Shown: positions 45,238 to 53,909 of the stretch, in pieces
Layout: every line of letters begins with the position of its first letter
Position numbering within the stretch: the stretch's first letter is position 1
Source of the DNA: Clostridia bacterium
Lineage (GTDB): Bacteria; Bacillota; Clostridia; Christensenellales; Aristaeellaceae
DNA: 64,000 bases
Assembly (NCBI GenBank): GCA_017527065.1
Contig: JAFXQO010000047.1
Location: 28,467 to 92,466 of the forward strand
Reading direction: 5' to 3'
Position numbers and translations under genes: made by a program
Notes under the pieces: generated by a model
Databases searched by the model: none
What the model was told of the DNA's origin: nothing
The model's input: the letters and a program-made list of their open reading frames with translations, nothing else

Positions 45238-46842
45238 TCAGAGGTACTTTTTGAGCGTCGCGCGCACCGCCCCCGGCCCGGCGAGCAGCTCCCGGAAGTA
45301 GCCCTCCACCTTGCCGGCCAGGCCGACCTCAGCGAGATTCACGCCGAACAGGTTGGGATTGGTCAGTATGGCGTCCAGCTTGCCGTCGGCGCTGTCCGGC
45401 TCGCCCAGCTTCACGCCCTCGAGGCTGCCCTGCAGCGCCGCGAGCATCGGGTCGGGGCTCACGGGCATCTCGTTGCCCCTGTCATCCACGCCCAGCAGGT
45501 AACGCAGCCACCCGGCCAGCGCCAGCGGAATGGCGACCAGCGAGGCGGGGTCGCGCTGCGGGTCGGCGGCGTAGCTCTTGATGGTCTCGCCAAAGCGGAT
45601 GGGCACCTTCTGGCTGGTGTCGCAGGCGATGCGCTGCGGCGTGTCCGGCATGAAGGGGTTGGGCAGGCGCTGCTCCACCACCTCGTCGATGAACGCCTTC
45701 GGGCTAAGGATGCCCGGGTCAGTGACGACCGGCAGGCCCTCGGTGTAGCCGATGCGCCGCACCAGCTTCACCAGGTCCTCGTCCTTCATTTCGTCGCAGA
45801 TCTTCTCGTAGCCCAGCAGGCAGCCGTACACCGCCAGCGCCGTGTGCAGCGGGTTCAGGCAGGTGGTGACCTTCATGCGCTCGGTCATGTTCACCGTGTC
45901 CCGGTCTGTCAGATACACGCCGGCCTTCTCCAGCGGGGGACGGCCGTTCGGGAAGCGGTCCTCGATCACCAGATACTGCGGAATCTCGGCGTTGACGAAG
46001 GGCGCGATGTAAGTGCGCTTCGCGGTGACGATGGGCGCCATGTCCTCGATGCCCAGCGCGGCAAGGCGGCGCTCCACGTCCTCGGCGGGGCGGGGCGTGA
46101 TCTTGTCGATCATGCTCCAGGGGAAGGAGACCTTCGTCTCGTCCTCCAGCCAGGCGATGTACGCCGCGGGCACAAAGCCCTTCCCGGCCCAGGCCCGGGC
46201 GATCTCCGTCACGCCGGCGCGCAGCTTCTCGCCGTTGTGAGAGCAGTTGTCCATGGAGACCACGGCGATGGGCGTCGCGCCGCTGTTGAAGTGCTCCAGC
46301 AGCAGCGAGGCCACCACGCCCATGGCGTGCCTCGGCGCGGCGGGGCCGGCCTCGATGTCGGCCGCGGCGACGGGCGTCAGCTCGCCCTTCATGTCGCGCA
46401 GGGCGTAGCCCTTCTCGGTGATGGTGAAGGAGATGAGCTGCAGGCTAGGCTTGCGGAAGATGGCCTTCAGCTCCGCCCATCCCTCGGGGGAAGAGGCCAC
46501 GATGCCCTTGGCGATAGAGGCGTTGACCGCCTTGTCGACGCCGCCGTCGGGCCGCAGGCTGACCGCCAGGGTCATGCTGTCGTGCGGCTCGTAGACGCGC
46601 TCCACGACCTCGGGGTCGAAGGTCTCCACGGCGATGATGCCGCCCTTGACCTCGCCCGCGTCCAGCAGGCGCTGCTGCAGCCCCGCGATGAAAATGCGGA
46701 AGATGTTGCCCGCGCCGAAATGCACCCAGGTGGGATTCTGTTCGGTTTCGGCGCGCATGGCCTGCCAGTCGTGCTTCGGCAGCTGGACGCCGGCCTTTTC
46801 CCACGCCGCGCGATCCTTGAGCCCGTTGTAATTCAGTTTCAT
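45238..46842 (-). CDS. uxuB: fructuronate reductase (mannitol dehydrogenase family)
   Basis: A 534-residue NAD-dependent polyol dehydrogenase. The N-terminal cofactor region is VHFGAGNIFRIFIAG, and catalytic residues lie in VVSMDNCSHNGEKLR and the helix TCLNPLHTALAVYG, where the conserved Asn and His of the family sit. UxuB reduces D-fructuronate to D-mannonate. Placement 18 bases after uxuA fixes the role in glucuronate breakdown. The end of the protein meets a bidirectional terminator. Confidence 0.88.
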   Translation of the reverse strand: MKLNYNGLKDRAAWEKAGVQLPKHDWQAMRAETEQNPTWVHFGAGNIFRIFIAGLQQRLLDAGEVKGGIIAVETFDPEVVERVYEPHDSMTLAVSLRPDGGVDKAVNASIAKGIVASSPEGWAELKAIFRKPSLQLISFTITEKGYALRDMKGELTPVAAADIEAGPAAPRHAMGVVASLLLEHFNSGATPIAVVSMDNCSHNGEKLRAGVTEIARAWAGKGFVPAAYIAWLEDETKVSFPWSMIDKITPRPAEDVERRLAALGIEDMAPIVTAKRTYIAPFVNAEIPQYLVIEDRFPNGRPPLEKAGVYLTDRDTVNMTERMKVTTCLNPLHTALAVYGCLLGYEKICDEMKDEDLVKLVRRIGYTEGLPVVTDPGILSPKAFIDEVVEQRLPNPFMPDTPQRIACDTSQKVPIRFGETIKSYAADPQRDPASLVAIPLALAGWLRYLLGVDDRGNEMPVSPDPMLAALQGSLEGVKLGEPDSADGKLDAILTNPNLFGVNLAEVGLAGKVEGYFRELLAGPGAVRATLKKYL

Positions 46843-46860
46843 GCTCTTTACCTCCCCGTA

Positions 46861-47934
46861 TTACTTTGCGTTCTTCTCGATGGCTTCCCACAGTCCGGTC
46901 AGGTAGGCGACGCCGAGCGCGCGGTCGTACAGCCCGTAGCCCGGGCGGCCGGTCTCGTCCCAGATCATGCGCCCGTGGTCGGGGCGGATGTAGGTGTCCG
47001 GGCATGTGTCGTAGATCGCCTTCATCACGGCGTACATGTCCAGATCGCCGACGGAGGACAGGTGGGCCGACTCCCGGAAATGCCGCTCGCCCAGGAATTT
47101 GAGGTTGCGCACGTGCATCGCGCCGATGCGGTTCATTTCGCCGAAATGGCGTATCGCCTGCACGACGTCGTTTTCGGGATTCGAGCCCAGGCTGCCGGTG
47201 CACAGGCACACGGTGTTGGCCGGGCTGTCGCGCAGGGATATGATCTTATCGAAATCCTCCTGGCTGTGAGCGATGCGCGGCAGGCCGAAGATGGGCCAGG
47301 CCGGATCGTCCGGATGACAGGCCATGCGCACGCCCACATCCTCGCACACAGGGATCACGGCGTCCAGGAAATACCTGTAGTTGGCGCGCAGGCCGTCGCC
47401 GGTCATGCCCTCGTACTGCCTGAGCGTCTTTTCCAGCAGCGCCAGGCGCTCCGGCTCCCAGCCCGGCAGCGAGAAGCCGCCGCTCTCCTCGCCCATCCGG
47501 CGCACGATGTCCAGCGGCCCCAATCCGCTGATCTCGCGCTCGTCGTAGTACATGCTGTTGCTGCCGTCCTCGGGGATCACCCGGGCCAGGTCGGTGCGCA
47601 GCCAGTCGAATACGGGCATGAAGTTGTAGATGACCACCTTCACCCCGTGGCGCGCCAGCATTTTGACGGTGGAAATGTAGTTGTCGATGTATTCGTCCCG
47701 GCTGGGAACGCCCATCTTGATGTCCTCATGCACGTTCACGCTCTCGACGACCTCGAGCTCGAGCCCCGCCTCGTGAACCTCCTCCACCAGCGCCTTGAAC
47801 TCGTCCTCCGGCCAGTCGACGCCGGCGGGCTTGTCCAGCAGCCCCATGAGGCCGGTCATGCCCGGAATCTGCCGGATGTATTTCAGCGGAACCGGGTCTG
47901 AGCCGCTGCCGAACCAGCGGAATGTCATCTTCAT
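46861..47934 (-). CDS. uxuA: D-mannonate dehydratase
   Basis: A 357-residue TIM-barrel enzyme that dehydrates D-mannonate to 2-keto-3-deoxygluconate. Family blocks are [39 protein letters not shown] and [18 protein letters not shown]; metal-site residues include the Cys and His in [11 protein letters not shown] and RPDHGR. ATG 47934 follows AGGAGGGG; longer readings run into the promoter region. It is divergent from an araC-type gene, its probable regulator. Confidence 0.93.
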   Translation of the reverse strand: MKMTFRWFGSGSDPVPLKYIRQIPGMTGLMGLLDKPAGVDWPEDEFKALVEEVHEAGLELEVVESVNVHEDIKMGVPSRDEYIDNYISTVKMLARHGVKVVIYNFMPVFDWLRTDLARVIPEDGSNSMYYDEREISGLGPLDIVRRMGEESGGFSLPGWEPERLALLEKTLRQYEGMTGDGLRANYRYFLDAVIPVCEDVGVRMACHPDDPAWPIFGLPRIAHSQEDFDKIISLRDSPANTVCLCTGSLGSNPENDVVQAIRHFGEMNRIGAMHVRNLKFLGERHFRESAHLSSVGDLDMYAVMKAIYDTCPDTYIRPDHGRMIWDETGRPGYGLYDRALGVAYLTGLWEAIEKNAK

Positions 47935-48023
47935 AATCTCGCCCCTCCTGCCTTTCTTCCTGCTTTCGCGACCATTTAAACATAACAAATGTCCCGCATA
48001 CATGGATTTTACGCTTAATTATA

Positions 48024-48052
48024 TTGCAAATAGGCTCAAACAGTTCTATAAT
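48024..48052 (+). promoter_or_regulatory. promoter of the AraC-type regulator
   Basis: TTGCAA (48024-48029) and TATAAT (48047-48052) are 17 bases apart. The 150-base uxuA/araC gap must also contain the uxu promoter; TTGTTATGTT on the minus strand near 47977 is a weak extended -10 candidate. Confidence 0.8.
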
Positions 48053-48084
48053 GGAGGCATATTCATCGAGCGGAGGCAACGCCC

Positions 48085-48981
48085 ATGACGCCGCATACCA
48101 TCAATCCCTTCAATTACCGCCAGGTGATGCAGAAGGACGATTTCGAGATCTTCCACTACAACAACTCGGCGACCTTCTCCTGCCCGCCGCACCAGCACGA
48201 CTTTTTCGAGCTGTTCTACCTGGTGGACGACAGCCTGGAATACATCGTCGAGGGCCTGCGGTACAGCATCACCGCCGGATCGGCCCTGTTGATCGCGCCG
48301 GGTCAGATTCACCGGGCGGACGTGTGCGGCTCCGTGCGCAACCTCGACCGCTTCATTCTCTGGATAAACGCGGACTATGTAAAAAAGCTCACGGAAACGA
48401 TGCCCCACGTCCGCTTCACGCTGCTGGGCAGCATGGAAGGGCGAAATCTCATCCCCCTGGACAGTGAAACCTCGCTGCTCATCCGGCAGCTTTTGTTCGC
48501 GCTGCACCGCGAATCCGGCGAACCGGCCATCGACAGCGCGCTACTGAACCGGTTCATCATCTCGCAGCTGCTCATCTACTGCGGCCGCCGCATCGTGAAA
48601 GCGCCCAGCACGCTGACCCCCAAGGCGGCGCTGCGCTATCGCGAGATCATTCAGGTCTACGAGTACATCGTCACCCACCTCAAGGAGGACATGAGCATCC
48701 CCGACCTGGCCGACCGCTTCTTCATGGACAGGAATACCCTCATGCGCCATTTCCGCCACGAGGTCGGCATGACGCCGGGCGAGTGCATCCGCTGGCACCG
48801 GCTGGAATCGGCGCGCGTGATGCTGCAGGGCGGCGCGCCGGCCCAGGAAGCCTGCGCCGAAAGCGGCTTTTCCGACTACAGCTCCTTCTACCGCGCCTTC
48901 AAACAATCCTACGGCATGAGCCCCCGCGATTACGTCTCCCAGCACCTGAACGCCTCCCGCGACGAAAACGGCATTATCTGA
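48085..48981 (+). CDS. AraC-family transcriptional regulator
   Basis: A 298-residue regulator. The N-terminal cupin sensor has PPHQHDFFELFYLVD and GSALLIAPGQIHRAD. The C-terminal DNA-binding part holds two helix-turn-helix motifs: IPDLADRFFMDRNTLMRHFR (about 210-230) and the CAESGFSDYSSFYRAFKQSY block (about 253-272). Divergent arrangement with uxuA suggests that it senses a hexuronate and activates uxuAB (inference). Confidence 0.9.
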   Translation: MTPHTINPFNYRQVMQKDDFEIFHYNNSATFSCPPHQHDFFELFYLVDDSLEYIVEGLRYSITAGSALLIAPGQIHRADVCGSVRNLDRFILWINADYVKKLTETMPHVRFTLLGSMEGRNLIPLDSETSLLIRQLLFALHRESGEPAIDSALLNRFIISQLLIYCGRRIVKAPSTLTPKAALRYREIIQVYEYIVTHLKEDMSIPDLADRFFMDRNTLMRHFRHEVGMTPGECIRWHRLESARVMLQGGAPAQEACAESGFSDYSSFYRAFKQSYGMSPRDYVSQHLNASRDENGII

Positions 48982-48994
48982 ACAACCCATCCCC

Positions 48995-49230
48995 CATCTC
49001 CCTCGGGGTCAAGGGGCCGCAGCCCCTTAATCCCCCGGGGTTGTCAGGGGCCGAAGCCCCTGACTTCTAATCCGCAGCGGCGGCGTGTACGCCGCGAGGA
49101 TGAATTTTTGTCGGAGGCGAGCTTGCCCGGCGGAGCAAAAATTCTTTCCTTGCGGATTTTCCGCCCGGAAACCGCCGCAGCGGTTTCAGGAAAATCCGAG
49201 GGGGTGTTTGCGGAGCAAAAAAAGCACCCC
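48995..49230. repeat. cluster of GC-rich palindromes between araC-type gene and 5S rRNA
   Basis: No gene is seen here. At least five hairpins follow each other: AAGGGGC/GCCCCTT (49011-49028), TCAGGGGC/GCCCCTGA (49044-49063), GCGGCGT/ACGCCGC (49080-49095), GAATTTTTG/CAAAAATTC (49102-49144), and a nested pair GGATTTTCC/GGAAAATCC around GAAACCGC/GCGGTTTC (49154-49197). AATCCGC near 49069 and GCGGATT near 49152 could join the middle part into one large arm. A decamer CGGAGCAAAA occurs twice. This looks like a family of palindromic intergenic elements rather than a single terminator. Confidence 0.7.
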
Positions 49231-49258
49231 GCCGTGTAATCACAACAGAATGCTTTTG
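49218..49258 (-). terminator. possible terminator of the 5S rRNA gene
   Basis: On the minus strand AAAAGCA pairs with TGCTTTT over a long loop, with seven T in a row. It is a weak hairpin but sits directly after the 5S sequence. Confidence 0.4.
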
Positions 49259-49261
49259 GGA

Positions 49262-49377
49262 TCCGGCGATGTCCTACTCTCCCGGGCCGTTGCCAGCCAA
49301 GTACCATCAGCGCTCAGAGGCTTAACTTCTGTGTTCGGTATGGGAACAGGTGGAACCCTCTTGCTATAATCACCGGA
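49262..49377 (-). rRNA. rrf: 5S ribosomal RNA
   Basis: On the minus strand the sequence starts CCGGTGATTATAGCAAGAGG and contains the universally conserved blocks TTCCACCTGTTCCCATACCG, GAACACAGAAGTTAAGC and GGGAGAGTAGG, ending in ATCGCCGG. The ends CCGGTGAT and ATCGCCGG form helix I. Length is about 116 bases. No 16S or 23S gene is adjacent, so it is a solitary copy. Confidence 0.95.
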
Positions 49378-49409
49378 AAACGAATGTCTTTTCCTCAACT
49401 ACGGCCACA

Positions 49410-49438
49410 ATTTTATCACATTTGACCGGGCCTGTCAA
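49410..49438 (-). promoter_or_regulatory. dedicated promoter of the 5S rRNA gene
   Basis: On the minus strand TTGACA (49438-49433) and TAAAAT (49415-49410) are 17 bases apart, about 30 bases before the 5S start. The upstream protein gene ends at 49496. Confidence 0.85.
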
Positions 49439-49495
49439 TGCGGACGATTGTTATTCTTTCTTTCAAATTGTTCGGTAATTCTGTTACCCCCGGCT

Positions 49496-50551
49496 TTACA
49501 CTTTCTCCCAAATGTAGCGCGCCGTCTCCAGCCCATAGGTCGTTCCGGCGACGCAGTCCTCCATGCCCTCGAATTCCAGCGAGATTTCCTTCTCGTATCC
49601 GGAATGCTTGATGATGGAGATGATCTTCCACATGTCCATGTCGCCCTGGCCGATGATCGCGCCCCGCAGGATGGTGTTTCCGGCCGCGGTGCCCACGTAG
49701 CCGAAGCTCGGGATCATGGAGGCCCATTCCTCGGGCGTGGTGGGACGCTTGCGCGGCTTCACGTTCGGCATCTCCGGGAAGTTGACGTACATGCCGTTCT
49801 GCGGATACATCCTGTCGATGGAGCGGATGTAGAAGTCTTTCAGGTGGATCATGTCGGCGTATTTGATCGCCTTGGACACGGAAACGACGGGATCCTCGTC
49901 CACGCAGAGATAGTTGCCCACGTCCACCGTCAGGCCCACGTTCTCCTTGCCAGCCGCCCGCAGGATGCGGATGACGCGCTCCGCGCCGTTCACATACAGG
50001 CCGTGGTTCTCCAGGGTGAGGCCCAGGCCGAGGGAGGCGGCGTAGTCTGCCAGCTCTTTGACCGCGCGCACGAAGGTGGGGAAATCCTCCTCGAACTGCT
50101 CGGGCGTGTTGACGCGCAGAGGATGCGCGCCGGAGCAAACGTCGCTGCGGAATTTCCTGATGCCCATGGCCTTCGCCATGTTCATGATGGTCTCGATGCG
50201 GGCGATCTCCTGGTGATACTTGTCCTCCCGCGTGCCGTGGTACTGAACGGTCACGTTCCGCTCGCGGGAGGAGGAACCCTGCTCCTCGTCGTCGCCGGGG
50301 CGGATGACGAAGGCGTTCAGCGAGAACGCGGACAGCGGCAGGCCGATCTTATCTGCGTGTTCGCCGATGCGCGCCGCAAAGTCCATGTCAGCGGTTCCGT
50401 CCTCCCTGAACAGCGGCAGGCCGAAGGGAACGACCTCCATGTGCGCGCACTCGTGCTCCTTGGCCCAGTCCATGATGTCGAACAGGGTCCACTCCTTGGA
50501 ATACAGCTTGCGGGAAAGGCAGTAGCTGCTGATGCCCAGATTCATGGCCAT
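49496..50551 (-). CDS. sugar phosphate isomerase/epimerase family TIM-barrel protein
   Basis: A 351-residue AP-endonuclease-2/xylose-isomerase-like TIM barrel. Metal-site segments are MEVVPFG, LTLENHGLY, GLTVDVGNY and HLKDFY, with the final glutamate in ISLEFEG, in the usual order. Relatives epimerise or isomerise sugars or inositols (IolE/IolI, tagatose epimerases). The exact substrate is unknown. ATG 50551 follows AAAGGAGG. A probable promoter, TTGCGT and TAGACT at 17 bases, lies near 50585-50613. It stands alone, upstream of the 5S gene. Confidence 0.8.
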   Translation of the reverse strand: MAMNLGISSYCLSRKLYSKEWTLFDIMDWAKEHECAHMEVVPFGLPLFREDGTADMDFAARIGEHADKIGLPLSAFSLNAFVIRPGDDEEQGSSSRERNVTVQYHGTREDKYHQEIARIETIMNMAKAMGIRKFRSDVCSGAHPLRVNTPEQFEEDFPTFVRAVKELADYAASLGLGLTLENHGLYVNGAERVIRILRAAGKENVGLTVDVGNYLCVDEDPVVSVSKAIKYADMIHLKDFYIRSIDRMYPQNGMYVNFPEMPNVKPRKRPTTPEEWASMIPSFGYVGTAAGNTILRGAIIGQGDMDMWKIISIIKHSGYEKEISLEFEGMEDCVAGTTYGLETARYIWEKV

Positions 50552-50721
50552 TGGAAAACCTCCTTTTGATTCGGTTGTTGTTTCCCTTTCAGTCTACATC
50601 AAATTGTCGCGAAACGCAATACCAGCGCGTCGTTGACCGCGGCAAAGCACAGCCAGAGCGGAAAAAGATCGATGAGATGTCTACTTTTCAGAGAGTTTTA
50701 GTATGAGTGAAAGAATTACGC

Positions 50722-52092
50722 TCATGCCGCCTTGATGCGCTTCATCCACTTCCGGCTGCGCAGCCGGAACACGCACCACACGCACTTGATCACCTGGTCG
50801 ATCTTGAGCATGGCGTAGATCCAGAAGGGCGGCCAGTGGAATACGAACGCGGCCAGAATGCCCAGGGGGATCGACGCCACCCACAGGAACAGGATGTCGC
50901 CCGCCATGAGGAAGCGGGTATCTCCCCCGGCCCGCAGCACGCCCTTGGTGAGAATGGAATTCATAGCCTGAAAGATCACGATGAAGCCTATGGCGTCCAT
51001 AAGCTGCCAGGCGATGAGCCGCGCCTCGTCCGACACCTTGTAGTAGTTGATGATCGGGCCGCGCACCAGCATGATCACCCCCGCGGCGAAACAGCCCAGC
51101 GCCAGGCCCAGGCCGAGGAAGGTATAGCCCTGCCGCTGCGCCCGCTCCAGGTCGCCCTCGCCCATGGTGTGGCCGGTGATGATGCCGCTGGCGTTGGCGA
51201 TGCCCTGAGTGAGCACCGAGCTGAGCTGCTGCACGATGGTGGTCACCGAATTCGCCGCCACGAAGGACTCGCCGATGCGCCCCATCACCATGGCCACGGC
51301 ATTGTTGCCCAGCGCCAGCAGGCCGTCGCTGATGAGCACCGGAATGCACACGCGGACGTACTCCCGCAGCAGGTCGCCGCATTTCATGGCCAGCATGGCG
51401 ATGCGGTAGCCGATGCGCCGGTCCTTGAAGAAGAAATAGCCGCAGATGAAAACCAGCTCGAACACGCGGGCAATGAGCGTGCCCAGCGCCGCGCCGGCGA
51501 TCTCCATCCTCGGCATGCCGAGGCGGCCGAAGATGAACACCCAGTTGAAGAACACATTGACGAAGAAGGCGAAAATCGAGCTGAGCAGCGGGATCTTCAC
51601 CTGCCCCACGCTGCGCAGCACGATGGTGCAGGTGAGGGAGAGGCCTATGCAGAAGTACGTGGGAATGAGCCAGCGCAGGTAGATCGCGCCGAAGGAGATG
51701 ATCTCCGGGCCGGGCGTGTAGATGCGCATGACGGCTTCGGGCGCCACGATGGTCGCCAGGGTGAACAGGCTCGCCAGCGCCAGCACGAAGCGGAGCATGA
51801 TCGTGACCGCCTTGCGCAGCGAGGGCAGCTCCTTCATGCCCCAGTAGCGCGCCGTGAGCACGGACGCGCCCATGCCGATGCCCATGCAGAAGATCTGGAA
51901 CAGGTTGATGAACTGCCCGCCCAACGCCGAGGCCGAGAGCTGCGCGTCGCCCATGCTGCTGAGCATGACCGTGTCCATCAGGTTCACGCCCACGGTGATC
52001 AGCTGCTGCGCGGAGATGGGCAGCGCGATGCGCAGTATCTTTTTATAAAACGCCTTATTGCCGAGATAATCCTTCCACGATGACATGCCCAT
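50722..52092 (-). CDS. MATE family multidrug/cation antiporter
   Basis: A 456-residue protein with about 12 hydrophobic segments. Typical MATE features are LRIALPISAQQLITVGVNLMDTVMLSSMGD at the first helix pair and NASGIITGHTMGEGD between helices 7 and 8. MATE proteins expel drugs or metabolites using a sodium or proton gradient. Two starts are close: ATG 52092 and ATG 52086; the GGGGA upstream fits 52086 slightly better. A strong promoter lies 36 bases upstream. The 170-base gap after the gene has no function I can assign. Confidence 0.9.
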   Translation of the reverse strand: MGMSSWKDYLGNKAFYKKILRIALPISAQQLITVGVNLMDTVMLSSMGDAQLSASALGGQFINLFQIFCMGIGMGASVLTARYWGMKELPSLRKAVTIMLRFVLALASLFTLATIVAPEAVMRIYTPGPEIISFGAIYLRWLIPTYFCIGLSLTCTIVLRSVGQVKIPLLSSIFAFFVNVFFNWVFIFGRLGMPRMEIAGAALGTLIARVFELVFICGYFFFKDRRIGYRIAMLAMKCGDLLREYVRVCIPVLISDGLLALGNNAVAMVMGRIGESFVAANSVTTIVQQLSSVLTQGIANASGIITGHTMGEGDLERAQRQGYTFLGLGLALGCFAAGVIMLVRGPIINYYKVSDEARLIAWQLMDAIGFIVIFQAMNSILTKGVLRAGGDTRFLMAGDILFLWVASIPLGILAAFVFHWPPFWIYAMLKIDQVIKCVWCVFRLRSRKWMKRIKAA

Positions 52093-52127
52093 TCCCCATT
52101 CCGCTTCCGTCTTTATGATGCAAATCC

Positions 52128-52156
52128 ATTATAACCGCGGTTTTTTGCCGTGTAAA
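52128..52156 (-). promoter_or_regulatory. promoter of the MATE gene
   Basis: On the minus strand TTTACA (52156-52151) and TATAAT (52133-52128) are 17 bases apart. Confidence 0.82.
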
Positions 52157-52199
52157 GCGCCGCGCGGCGATTAACACGATTTTCGCAGCGCTTTCGCCG

Positions 52200-52228
52200 T
52201 TGCAGGATGGGATGAAATCATGTATAAT
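52200..52228 (+). promoter_or_regulatory. promoter of the CDF-fRMsr-MsrA operon
   Basis: TTGCAG (52200-52205) and TATAAT (52223-52228) are 17 bases apart, 49 bases before the ATG at 52277; divergent from the MATE promoter. Confidence 0.8.
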
Positions 52229-52276
52229 ACTGTCTGTCATCCGGCGAAAGCCATAGGAACATGCGGAGGCGCGATT

Positions 52277-53422
52277 ATGAACTTCAAACAAATGTTGGCC
52301 GGCGCGGAAAACCAGAACCGCGACAGGATCATCGTGCGCACCAGCGTGATCGGTATTCTGGCGAACACTTTCCTGGCGGGCTTCAAGGCAGCGGTCGGGC
52401 TGCTTTCGCACTCCATCGCCGTGGTGCTGGACGCGGTGAACAACCTCTCCGACGCCACCAGCTCTGTCATCACCATCATCGGCGTGAAGCTGGCCGGGCG
52501 CGACGCCGACAAAAAGCATCCCTTCGGCTACGGGCGCATCGAATACCTCACCGCCCTCATCATTTCGGCGATCGTGCTGTACGCGGGCGCCACCTCGTTC
52601 GTCGAATCGGTCAGGAAGATCATCACCCCCGAGACGCCGGAGTACGGCCCCGTCGCGCTGGTGATCATCGCCGTGGGCGTGGCGGTCAAGATCCTGCTGG
52701 GGCGCTACGTGAAGGGCGTGGGCGAAAAGGTCAATTCGGATTCGCTGGTCAATTCCGGCGAGGATGCGCGGCTCGACGCCGTCATCTCCGCCTCCACGCT
52801 GGTCGCCGCCGTGATCTACATGATTTCCGGGGTGTCGCTCGAGGCGTGGCTGGGCGCGATCATCTCGCTGGTGATCGTCAAGAGCGGCGTCGGCATGCTG
52901 CGAGACACCCTCTCCCGCATCCTCGGCGAACGCGCCGACGCGGAGCTGGCCCGCGCCATCAAGGCGACGGTCATGGCCTGCGGCGGAGTGGAAGGCGTGT
53001 ACGACCTGGTGCTGAACGACTACGGCCCGGACACGATCCACGGCTCGCTGCACGTCGAGGTGCCTGACACGCGCACCGCCGACGAGCTGGACGAACTGCT
53101 GCGCCGCATTCAAAACACAGTGTTCGCGGAGCATCATGTGATCCTGACCGCCATCGGCATATACTCCATGAACACACGGGATGAAAACGCCATCGCCGCC
53201 CGCCGGCGCGTGGGCGAAATCGCGCTCTCCCAGCAGTATGTGAAGCAGATGCACGGCTTCTACATAAACGAGGCGCAGAAGACGATCCGCTTCGACCTCG
53301 TGGTGAGTTTCGACGCGCCGAACCGCCGCGCGGCTTACAACGAGGCCGTCGCCAAGGTGCAGGCGGCCTATCCCGGCTATCAGATCATCGGCGCGATGGA
53401 TACCGATTTCAGCGAAATATAA
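52277..53422 (+). CDS. cation diffusion facilitator (metal exporter)
   Basis: A 381-residue CDF protein with six membrane helices and a C-terminal cytoplasmic metal-binding domain followed by an extension of about 80 residues. The helix 2 metal site is VVLDAVNNLSDATSSVITIIG, followed by KKHPFGYGRIEYL. The NLSD pattern is more like manganese/iron exporters than classic zinc ones, but the metal is not certain. ATG 52277 follows a GGAGG-like site. It is cotranscribed with two methionine-sulfoxide reductase genes, which would fit a manganese/iron redox role. Confidence 0.88.
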   Translation: MNFKQMLAGAENQNRDRIIVRTSVIGILANTFLAGFKAAVGLLSHSIAVVLDAVNNLSDATSSVITIIGVKLAGRDADKKHPFGYGRIEYLTALIISAIVLYAGATSFVESVRKIITPETPEYGPVALVIIAVGVAVKILLGRYVKGVGEKVNSDSLVNSGEDARLDAVISASTLVAAVIYMISGVSLEAWLGAIISLVIVKSGVGMLRDTLSRILGERADAELARAIKATVMACGGVEGVYDLVLNDYGPDTIHGSLHVEVPDTRTADELDELLRRIQNTVFAEHHVILTAIGIYSMNTRDENAIAARRRVGEIALSQQYVKQMHGFYINEAQKTIRFDLVVSFDAPNRRAAYNEAVAKVQAAYPGYQIIGAMDTDFSEI

Positions 53423-53437
53423 GCGAGGTGACGCACG

Positions 53438-53896
53438 GTGACGGATTACACGCTCCTGACGGCCCAGCTGCGCGCCTTCGCGGAGGAAGACGGCTGGTAC
53501 CTGCCGCTCCTTTCAAACGCCTCGGCGCTCCTTTGGGAGGCTTTGCCCTCGATCAACTGGGCGGGATTCTACGTGCTGAAAGGCGGCCGGCTGACGCTGG
53601 GGCCCTTCCAGGGAAAGACGGCCTGCATCCACATCGCGCCGGGCAAGGGCGTTTGCGGCACGGCGCTTGCGAAGGATGAAACGCTGCTCGTGCCCAACGT
53701 GCACGAGTTCCCCGGTCACATCGCCTGCGACAGCGCCTCCAATTCGGAGATCGTGGTGCCCCTGCACGCGGGCGGCAAAGCTGTCGCCGTGCTGGATATC
53801 GACAGTCCGCTCCTGAACCGCTTCGATGAAGCGGACAGGGCCGGCCTGGAGGCGTTCGCGAAGGCGATCGAGGAAACGATTCAATTCGACCTGTGA
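53438..53896 (+). CDS. free methionine (R)-sulfoxide reductase, GAF type
   Basis: A 152-residue GAF-domain enzyme that reduces free methionine-R-sulfoxide. Three cysteines, C63 (TACIHI), C73 (GVCGTA) and C97 (HIACDS), have the same spacing (10 and 24) as the catalytic set of the Escherichia coli enzyme. NWAGFYVLKGG and SEIVVPL are family signatures. GTG 53438 is the start behind GAGG. It lies 15 bases after the CDF gene and 13 before msrA. Confidence 0.92.
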   Translation: MTDYTLLTAQLRAFAEEDGWYLPLLSNASALLWEALPSINWAGFYVLKGGRLTLGPFQGKTACIHIAPGKGVCGTALAKDETLLVPNVHEFPGHIACDSASNSEIVVPLHAGGKAVAVLDIDSPLLNRFDEADRAGLEAFAKAIEETIQFDL

Positions 53897-53909
53897 GGAG
53901 AAAAAGCTT

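Noticed and set aside
45844-47901. 685-codon plus-strand open frame opposite uxuB and uxuA
   Set aside because: No motif, His/Arg/Gln-rich shadow composition; both uxu genes on the minus strand have intact family motifs.
49080-49200. Possible CRISPR array
   Set aside because: There are inverted repeats but no regularly spaced direct repeats with variable spacers, and no cas genes nearby.
50585-50690. Minus-strand stretch reading IDLFPLWLCFAAVNDALVLR before a stop
   Set aside because: It looks like the end of a membrane protein and could be a gene remnant behind the MATE gene, but there is no start, no ribosome site and too little sequence to name a family; part of it also overlaps the probable promoter of the TIM-barrel gene.
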